15,284 nucleotides of DNA from Rodentolepis nana (Eukaryota; Platyhelminthes; Cestoda; Cyclophyllidea; Hymenolepididae): contig UZAE01001087.1 of the NCBI GenBank assembly GCA_900617975.1, forward strand, positions 1-15,284, read 5' to 3'. Position 1 is the first letter of the stretch. Each line of letters starts with the position of its first letter. This document shows positions 6,973 to 15,284 of the stretch, in pieces. A model generated the notes under the pieces. That model was not told where the DNA came from, ran no database searches, and worked only from the letters and a program-made list of their open reading frames with translations. A program made the position numbers and the translations under genes.

Positions 6973-9730
6973 TTATTTCCATTTTCCGATTCTTCTAGGT
7001 GTTGGAGTAAACGCTGCCTTTACCCTGTATTCACCTACAACAAAGAAGTGTTTCCAATTAAATCCGACACACATGGTACTACTAATTTCGATCTCAGTAG
7101 CTATACACACCTTCATCTTCCCTCGGAGATTGCTTGCAAGGTGTTCGACATTCAGTAGAACTAGGCTTTCAAATCCAAGTAAAAGAGGCCATATTATTAA
7201 AAAGGATTTCAAGCCATAGGAAATTAGCAAAAAAGTAATACCTCACTATGGCCCGTCTCCGTTTCCCTCTGAGTTGAACTCATTTCGCCACTCAAAACAA
7301 GTGAATCTAGTTCCTAAATTCATAGACCTCAAACAGTTAATAATATCAACTAACCGATAATTTGTCATTACTTTTATTCAATTCCTCATCGCAATGTGCC
7401 GATCTTAGTCTACATGCTTCAAGCTTCTCCTCAAGCTCAGGTCCCATTTGCGATCCACTACTGGCCATCGACGGGTTATCTAAAATATTCCATTATCGAT
7501 TAGGATATGACATACCATTCTGTGTCTGCATGAGAGTTTTTATTTCCTTCCAGAGGCGTCTTGATAGCCGATGCACCCGGCATGTCAGGCGATTTCGAAC
7601 CATGCTGAAGGGCATCTCCAGTAAGAGGTGGCGCACATTCGCCGATTTTCGCCTACGCGAAGGGCCCTCTCTCAGATTATCTGAAGGCGAACAATGGGAA
7701 ACCCTTAAAATTAAACTTAATTAAATTGGCAACCTCCTAATCTGTCTACATTTGTCCTCTGGAAAACCAATAGGGTGGGTGCGGCGTGGGGTTGAGAATC
7801 ATTCCCACGACAAGTATTTGAAAAAAAAACACCTGAAGTGAGATTAAACTCCACCCAATACCATTGAACAGAAAAGCAAATTGGTAATTCTGAACATATC
7901 TATAGGAAAGTAGCCGGAACCAACGCAACTGGAACACATCAGAATTTCCCACGAAACACCTCTTTCCTATGGTGGTACATAAGTAATAACCCTAGTGCAT
8001 TAAATAATCAATTCGTTATAACCTATTAGAGGTGAGCAGAGCAAAGCAGGTTTTACTAACTTTCACACTTCAATACAGTACAGAAATAGAAGGCAAGTAG
8101 AGTCGAACCATTTTCAAAGTCAAGTGCCATAAAAATAACGTGTAAACCTGCCTTCATATGTTGACTCATCAGAACTGCTTGAATTTGCACATTCAGTTGA
8201 TCCATCCAAAGATGTCTCCTCCGGCTCCAAATCTTGAAATCCATCATTGTCGCCTTCGCCGCCAATCACCCCCAGACGTCTGTCATGCAGATATTGAGAA
8301 AAACGAAGCATCCGAGAAGAAAGAACAGAAATTAGGTCTCTAAGCTCACGGTTCTCATGGAAGAGTTCATTTTCTCGAGCTAACAGGTGATCCACCGTAC
8401 ATCGTGCCAGATCTAGCTGCAAAAGAAATCGCAAGTTTACTACTTCACAATAGCATAATGGATGAGACGCTTCATAGAGCACCTGCGGAAACTGCTTTCA
8501 GTTAACTCCTCAGACCAAAATAACCACCCCTACACTTAACAGACACCGCAAATTTAGGCACTTTAATTGCCACCAATAGTTCCCATCAATTTACCAAAAA
8601 GGAACAGCGACACAAAACTTGTGAAGCATACAAGAGCGAGCTCTCTTCAGCACAACCCGAGGTCGGCACACTCAGTACTAATGCGTTTCATTCCCTTCCA
8701 GTTTCCAACATCATCATCTACCCACTTCTTCCTCCCGCTATTCCACTACGTCTGTACAGCACATTTCCAACTTACCTGCTTGACTACTAAATTCGGAAGG
8801 ATTTGCAATCTTCTCAAGCTTAACAATAATATCAATCATTTCAAAGCCGATTTCTTAGTCCAACTCCAAAGGAACCTTGAAGTAACTTTAACACCGGCAT
8901 GAGAATTACTTCAACCAATCAGCATCATTACAAATAATCCTCTATGTTTACTGAACCAAACAAGTTCAGAAATTACCTCACTCTTAGTATTTTCAGTACA
9001 AGGTTGAGAAGGAATGGGAGGTCTGCGAGTAGAAGCCATAGGTTTTTTCAAATGATTGATAAATCTTGCCCTCATTGTGCCGTTCTCCTTCTGCAACTTA
9101 AGAATTTCGTGCTGAAACTGAGTGTTGCGAATTTGAAAATCCGATTCAAGTCGACGAATCTAAGAAAACAACAATGATTATGTTATTGAATAAACCTACA
9201 GAATCCTTAAGCTTGCGAATTTGGTTAGAGAGATCTGTTTTCTCTGCTTCACTTCGACGCTCACGTTCTTTAGATTGGCTTAGCGAACACTGAACAGAAT
9301 GCAGCTCTTCCTTACACCGTTCATGCATGGTATGTGAATACTCCAGCTCTGCTTTTATACGAGAAATGCTAAAAAATATCCCCAAGGTCACAATGAACTA
9401 ACGCTTCATCTAAACCTCCTCTAGAATTAAGACTCTGAATATGGCGCTCAAATAACTTAGAGAAGGCAGAAGTTAAGGCATTGAGATCAATAGTCGGGAC
9501 AAACGAATCGGATTTCCGAAAAAATGGTTTCAATCCAAGTATTGCGAGATCCTAAAGAACTTGGACTATAAAAATGCGATATCTACTTCATTAAGTGCCT
9601 GCAATTTAGTGCAGAGGTTGTTATTCCACTGAACATCAAGCTTTGCTGATACTGAAGAATCATTATCCAAATTACATAAGTCGAAAGAACGATGGCGTTT
9701 ACAGCACTCGGGCTGAATAGAGTTTTCCAT
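6973..9730 (-). CDS. SSX2IP: Afadin- and alpha-actinin-binding protein (ADIP/SSX2IP family), 11 exons
   Basis: Exons, 5' to 3': 9730-9587, 9551-9403, 9368-9200, 9159-8982, 8853-8776, about 8439-8140, 7680-7516, 7479-7355, 7313-7242, 7165-7111, 7034-6973. Phases agree at every junction; both ends of exon 6 are tentative. The product is about 498 residues (human homologue about 610). Residues 35-180 match the ADIP domain: LQALNEDLAILGLKPFF, a helical stretch ending FERHIQSLNSRGGLDEA, a charged coiled coil, then NTQFQHEILKLQKENGTMR. A short KKIGFEMIDII piece follows (about 214-224), then a second coil with ENELFHENRELRDL (about 260-275), an acidic Ser-rich stretch, MPFSMVRNRL...RRLWKEIKTLM (about 360-390) and ELEEKLEACR (about 410). 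The tail is basic with TP sites (FTPTPRRIGKWK). In animals the family acts at centrosomes or centriolar satellites and at cadherin junctions. Homology is read by eye; function here is inferred. Confidence 0.78.
7035..9586 (-). other. Introns of the SSX2IP-like gene: very small, two size classes
   Basis: Introns are 9586-9552 (35 nt), 9402-9369 (34), 9199-9160 (40), 8981-8854 (128), about 8775-8440 (336, tentative), about 8139-7681 (459, tentative), 7515-7480 (36), 7354-7314 (41), 7241-7166 (76) and 7110-7035 (76). All are GT-AG. Donors include GTAGAT, GTTAGT, GTAGGT, GTGAGG, GTAAGT, GTATGT and GTGTGT; acceptors are mostly T-rich ending TTTAG, TTAG or GTAG. Five introns fall at 34-41 nt and two at exactly 76 nt. 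Confidence 0.75.
8120..8482 (-). other. Open frame around exon 6 of the SSX2IP-like gene, with an alternative stop
   Basis: The frame is open from a CCGCAG acceptor-like site at 8483 to a TGA at 8120-8122. Exon 5 ends in phase 1, which does not fit the 8483 site but fits acceptors at GTGAAG (exon start 8442) or GAAGTAG (start 8439). At the 3' end, splicing at ACAC-GTTATT (last exon base 8140) joins in phase to exon 7 at 7680. A CAG-GTTTAC donor (last base 8148) would need a different exon 7 acceptor. Without splicing, translation would stop six residues further on (RYFYGT), giving a short form lacking the second half of the protein. Confidence 0.55.
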
Positions 9731-9734
9731 TCTG

Positions 9735-9740
9735 CTAAAA
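9735..9740 (-). promoter_or_regulatory. Splice acceptor just upstream of the start codon (cis or spliced-leader)
   Basis: On the minus strand the sequence CGATTTATTTTAG is followed by CAGA and then the ATG at 9730. A second acceptor-like TTTTTGTTTTCAG lies about 30 nt further up. A T-rich acceptor 4 nt before the ATG implies either a 5' UTR intron (a possible GTAATT donor lies about 50 nt upstream) or trans-splicing of a leader RNA, which flatworms use. It also supports MENS as the start, because upstream DNA is stop-rich in all frames. Confidence 0.45.
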
Positions 9741-12700
9741 TAAATCGAAAGCACTGTGATAAGGAACGCTGAAAACAAAAATTACCGTCTATATAACAAA
9801 AAAATTATTTATATATCTAAATATTCAATACTTCCATTGAGCAAATTGAGAAAATAAACTAAATAGTTACAAATAGACAAATTAGAGATCCGTACATCGC
9901 GCTGAGAACTCAGAATTGTAAATTTGGGCATTATAAACAAATTCCACCTTTGATATTTATTGGAAAGAAAATAGAACACACTTTAATTAAAATAATTTGA
10001 GTATTATATGCATCATTTGGTTTTTTGGCTTAAAGAAAATGGTCTAATTTAACTTCTTAAGCCCAAATTTAAAAACTTCCCCCCCCCTGTGTTAACTCAA
10101 TGGCATTTAATACAAGAAGAGGGCACAGTATGGTGAAAAGTTCCCTTTATTCCTATCCAAAGAAAAAATATAACGTAGCAAATGTAAATTTGTCAAACTA
10201 AATGCTGGCAAAATAAAGATTTTTTTCATACATCGTGATTATGTAAAACATCATTGGTTTAAAATCGAAAAAAACAATGATTGTGAGCGTTTCTTGTTTC
10301 TATAACATATTTTCACTTTAATTAGAGATTTAAAAACAGTCATTGCACTAGTGGTAGTTTATAATAAAATCGAAATCGTATTAACTTTATAATGAAGAAA
10401 TTCATGTGCGAACTAGCATAATTTCGGCCTTAATTCAGGCTATTAAAAACAAGATTTTCTCAGTTTGGCTGCTTTTGAATCGCTTTATTCTTGCAATTTA
10501 ATAAATATATATATTGATATAGTATTTAGCATATGTAAATTTTCCTTACTTGATTAGAATAAATTAGTTGAATTTCGCATTAGTTACGGCCTAGAGCAAT
10601 AATTTTTTGGACCACTGGGAAGAGGAAAACAGAAAATTTGTTGCATTGAATAAGAAAGTCCTTCATGAATTTTGATTTTCTTTCAAGGATTGTTCAATCC
10701 ATAATTTTATAAGTTCGTTGCAATTAAGTAAATATCTCTACAAATTGAGATATTACTCATTTACTGCAATATGACAATAATAAAAATATAACTTTTGCCG
10801 TATAGCCATTTTTAACGGATTTTCTTCCATTGCATATATAATATCAATGAACATTTCTTGTGGAATCATTGTTGTATCGATTGCATTTGAGTAAATATTC
10901 CTTCGATTTTCCAAAAGTCCTACTTTAATTTTTCTTAAAGTTTCGTAATTGCCTTAGTCAGATTCCTCTTTTTGAAGTTAACCCAAAGATTGCTTTCACG
11001 GATTCTTTTAAAAATACTACTATTGGCCGATTTTTGCTCTTCCCAAAAGTTGAATAGCCTTGATATTTTCCAAAGCAGAAATTTTACTGTGTTCATCATA
11101 CTTATTATTCAGCTCTCCACTGAACAGAAAAGAACTATATCACATTCAAGAATTATTTGATTTGAGAAACTAAATCACTGTTAACTTGCTATATGGCAAT
11201 ACAATGTAACTTAAATGTATGACAAAATATAGGGTATCCATTCAATTATAAAATAAACTAAATACACATTTAAATTGCCATATATGTTGGAATAAATTTT
11301 GACAATACATGAGTTTTTCATGAACAAACTAAATTGCTTTTAAAATTAAGCATTTTTTCAAATCGAAATTCTTAAAATTTTACCTTAGAATTTAAAACTA
11401 CTTTTCTATTAATTTAAAACTAAAAATGTAAAATGTCAACATAAAGTTTATTTTAGCATTTTTATATTATTGTGTAATCAACAATAATGCTGTTCTTGTC
11501 AAAACTTAGGTCAGTTGAAAAATTCTCCGAAGTTCATTCAATGACGTGTTTTTTCTTTGATTGGATGAGGTGTTAATGCTTTAATGCTAAAATATCATCT
11601 TTCATTTATGATTCAAGTATAGAACTCAAGACATACATCGATTATTTTTATATTTATTCAATTATTCGTTTCCAATATGCATTCTAATAGCATTAAGGCA
11701 GCATACAAAATTATTAGTAACCAGTGACGCCTATTCAAAGTGTGTACATTTGGTCATTGGTTCCAGGTATAAGTGAAATTTCACTTTGTTTGGCTACCCA
11801 AGGGTCAATTTTGAAGCAATGTACAAGGGGTTCTGTGTTGAATTACTCAATTGTCACTTCCAAAACAATTCCTGTGACAATAATAAATTGTGAGGTCAAT
11901 ATAGGCAAATCAGTTAATCAGGATCTTTGTTTCATTTTCTTCTTAGACGGCATATTTGGGATATAGGATATTTTGAATAATTCGAGCTGGATTGGGTGTT
12001 CGGTCCAGCGATGCGATGAACATTTCTCGAAACTTCTTCAGCCTGCCTATTTGTACGTATGCCAGCATCAACCACTGTAGGTTTTACTCAATAACCCAAT
12101 ACTAGGTGCCAGATAATTCTATGACATGCTAAAAATTTAAGCTTTTCATTTTGGTAGAAACCGAACAGTTAAGAAAAACAGGACAAAATATTGCGCTACC
12201 AGATATTTGAATCATGGACATTTACATATTATCTTACAAATGTACAAACAATTTGCCTTCTCTTTAATAGTATTTCTCATTGGTGATAAGCTGCAAGTGA
12301 TGGGTGTTAATTTATTTGTAAATGGAAGTATCACTTCTTCTTTTCTGAGCTTTTATTAGCTGAAATGTAGGCCGTTGTCCGAGTAAATTAGCTAGAAATA
12401 TTGATATTATATCCTGGCTTGACTACTATTATTATTTTAATTGAAATTTTTTGCCTATTGGGCCGTTTGTTTCCAACGATTTATAATTTAATATTTTCTT
12501 CCGTAGATTATTAATGTCTGCTGCTTATTGACCGAGAAAATTGAATTGGGTGAGGTTAGCCTTTGCGGTTCATTCCGTTTTATGACAAGCTAGTCTTAGC
12601 TGCAGTTCATCAACCCGTCATTCGAAAGTGATAAATGTATGTCAGGCAAAAACGTTTCTCCACGGAATTTCATAAGTCGTCAATGAGTCCAATCTGGTCA

Positions 12701-15284
12701 AGGAAAATGCTAATCTGCGGATTCATCAAGCACTTCAAATTACAACACAGAAATTCAAAGTTGAATGGTAAAATTGTACGCATTAGAAGCTCTGTATGTG
12801 TTGTGAGATTAAATGATGGTAAACAATAACTTGTGGAGATCAACAAACCAAAGCGCTTTTTATTCACTATATATAATAGTTACTCGTATAAACAAAGTGT
12901 ACTGGATAAGATGAGATTGTAACATAAATTCAGGCGTTTTAATGAAATAACGATTATAATGGTGATAAATGGCATTTTAACTGAGACTATATGATTGGTT
13001 CCGTTCTTTGTTGGCCTCATAAACTACAAGCATGAAGTTAATTACTATCACTTAATTTTGACTAATTTGATGTAGTCAGTTTTTTCATCTAATATAGATT
13101 GAAGTACCATCTGGATTAGAAAATTTAATCCTACTAATATTTATTTAGTAGAAATAAAAATTAATTTTGTTTAATTTAGGTAATGTATCTAGTACTTCTA
13201 AAGGAAACTGAGAATTAATTAAAGTGAAGTAGGGGGTTCGCGATGGAATCAGTCAATTTACTTTTAATTCCTTTTATTTCTGTGAATTAGACACCAAAAG
13301 ATTACTTAAAAACTGCAATTTAGGGGAATTTCTCTTTTCTTTTACTTATCACTTCAATGCTTGTAAACCATTGGATGGGCTGAACGTATTTGAAAGTTCG
13401 AGTATTGACGTTTCCTTATATTATAGAATATTTTATGTTGGAACGTTTAAATAGTCTTACTATTTATCCAATTATGAAGAAAAATTTATCAGTCGAAAGT
13501 GTACACAAGCATAAATTGATAAAAGAGAAATATCACAATTCTATAATAGTGCTCACAATAAAGCACTTCTTACATTTTATCCAATAACATATCAAATTAA
13601 AATTAATTACGGGTTTGAAAAATAATTTAACTTGGATTATATAGAAGGTAATATACAGTAATTCGGTCTAAAATTGCAATAAAATCGCGTAGATTTTATC
13701 CTGGACAAAAATTTGAACTTTGCATAGGCTTGGTTGATAACCTTCACATGATTCAGTATTTAAAGCATAGATTTAACTTATAAGTAATTGCACTTCTTGG
13801 TTCGAATTCTCTTAGCTTTATTCATCTTAGCTTTTAACACTAAAATTGACTTGGCATCATATCGAATATGTGAATTTGAGTTCCTTTGTATCTGCTATGT
13901 TCTCTTACTATTTATTAAATGAATTGCATGCTTTCATCAAGAATTTAATTCAAAACGTTAGGGAACGAGATGGAAGTTAGACATCTTTGTGGCGAAAGTC
14001 GATTTTCGTCGAATTTACACCTCAGACAAATCCGTAAATTCCATGTCTAGTCATTACGCAGTAAGCATTAATAACGCGAATGCTTCAAAAATGCCTAAAG
14101 GAACTGTTGAAATTATGTAGTGATTCGCTTATACATTTCATGAATCTACAAATTGGCATATCGGATGATTTATTTGCCAATGTAATTGCATTAATGATTT
14201 CACAACCGGAAGAAATCCAAGTTGTAAATTGACAACGAACGAAGAGCATGACTCCGTGAGGCGAATTCTACAAATCGGAGCTTATTTTCAGACCAAACTC
14301 AGGTTTAACGTCTCAATAACTTTACATGGACAATTCTTTCGGAGTGGTTTTTCCAGTTGCACTTGGCGCTGTCACTGTTGGGTAAAGTGCCAATAGATGT
14401 AGTAAATTGAGTCCGGCAATTTGAATGACGACCATAAGATAAGCATGGTTAAAGATGTGAAAAATGTGATAAACTCTCTTCTGAAAGTAAATAAAGATAA
14501 TTCATTTCTGGTGACACTTATCGGATGTCTATTGAGAAGAGTAAATTCATCCAGTGTTATTGATAGCTGGTGTTAGAGGTTTTAACAGTTTCTGTGATTC
14601 AAATCGGTAAAAGACGGAGCGATATTTCTAGAATTTTATATGCACAATTTGTGTTACCGATGTCAATAATTTCAAAAGAGCATTCAGCTTATATTGTATT
14701 GATATCATTTCCAACCTGATACCTGGTAGATAAAACGTCTGAGTTGTGATTTGGATATCCTTGGATGATCAAGATTGACTAGTTTCAATTAACTCTAGAG
14801 AGGGAAGGCGTTGAGATCTTCAACAGCTATTCACTAACCAGTACTATCTTTGAGATCAACAACTGTCCCAACTTGGTGATGATATGAGCATTTCAGGTTT
14901 TTCACTGCAAGAAAAAGAGTGGGATAACGCTTTTTACCAATTCACTTTTTTTGAATGCCTATAGCAGATGATTTGCTTTAAACGAAAACAGTAAGACGAT
15001 TTAAAGTCCTCAATGGTAACAAAGCGCTTTAAATATTATTAACCTGAGGCATACAATAACCTGAAATACATTTCACCTTTTTATTACATCTATCGCAATT
15101 ACACTACGCAGAACATGAAATTAGATGTCCGATATCATTTGTTGAAAACGCAATCAAAGTCAACTGACATACAGGCTGCATCGGCTATAAAGTCTTCTCA
15201 GGATGGAATTGATGGTCTTCATATAGACTCGGAATATTTTGAGTAGAACTATATATCACTACCAGTCCACATCTATGCACACAT
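9741..15284. other. AT-rich gene desert upstream of the SSX2IP-like gene
   Basis: About 5.5 kb of AT-rich DNA with ORFs no longer than 80 codons, none with recognisable motifs or a plausible splice chain. A TATA-like stretch (GATATATAAATAA on the minus strand, near 9810) lies about 80-90 nt above the gene's ATG. A 9-base C run sits at about 10079-10087. A small hairpin with GCTGGA/TCCAGC arms lies near 11985-12008. The promoter of the minus-strand gene should be in the first few hundred bases of this stretch but cannot be fixed by eye. Confidence 0.5.

Noticed and set aside
7362..7724. 120-codon plus-strand ORF
   Set aside because: It lies antisense to exons 7 and 8 of the SSX2IP-like gene, whose minus-strand frames have splice sites in phase and family motifs.
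8416..8442. 27-nt GT-AG intron candidate (GTAGTAAAC to TTTTGCAG) inside exon 6
   Set aside because: It is shorter than any other intron here, its length is a multiple of three, and keeping it leaves an open frame that aligns better with the family.
6053..10805. TTTTGCCGTATAG shared by 6053-6065 and 10793-10805 and similar to the foldback arm at 39-46
   Set aside because: Matches of 12-13 nt are expected by chance in a 15-kb AT-rich window, and the similarity does not extend into the flanks.
11724..11966. 80-codon plus-strand ORF
   Set aside because: No recognisable motif and AT-biased composition like the surrounding non-coding DNA; a possible donor and acceptor inside it do not build a convincing exon.
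12635..12829. 64-codon plus-strand ORF ending in GKIVRIRSSVCVVRLNDGKQ, faintly like a KOW/SH3-type strand pattern
   Set aside because: Too short, no conserved family pattern, an overlapping ORF of similar length on the other strand, and no supporting splice context.

Overview
The window looks like nuclear DNA of an AT-rich flatworm, most likely a cestode. The clues are one intron-split gene whose introns cluster at 34-41 nt and at 76 nt, long AT-rich gene-poor flanks, and a decayed non-LTR retrotransposon. The taxonomic call is inference. No bacterial operon, rRNA, tRNA or CRISPR array was seen.

Layout. 1-675: part of a foldback-like non-autonomous element. It has two inverted arms of about 97 bp around a spacer of about 270 bp, and the right arm runs into a 6-unit, roughly 39-bp direct-repeat array. 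The left array appears to continue beyond base 1. 676-4868: AT-rich intergenic DNA with no supportable gene, holding a patch at about 4140-4430 that looks richer in G+C and contains two palindromes. 4869-6014 (minus): 3' remnant of a LINE ORF2, with an RNase H fragment, a nested tandem-repeat expansion, the C-terminal CCHC knuckle, a stop, a short 3' UTR and an (AAT)n tail. 6015-6972: intergenic or 3' UTR, with one unrecognised 97-codon ORF. 6973-9730 (minus): the one real gene, an 11-exon homologue of the ADIP/SSX2IP family (afadin- and alpha-actinin-binding protein, a centrosome and cell-junction coiled-coil protein). Nine of its exons join in phase from the sequence alone; only the two ends of exon 6 are uncertain. 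9741-15284: AT-rich DNA with only short ORFs that I do not trust.

The gene was rebuilt by hand from splice sites, reading phase and family resemblance. Total length is about 498 residues if the tentative exon 6 edges are right. The LINE and the foldback-like element appear unrelated to the gene. The most unusual structures are the foldback-like arrays and the repeat expansion inside the LINE ORF2.
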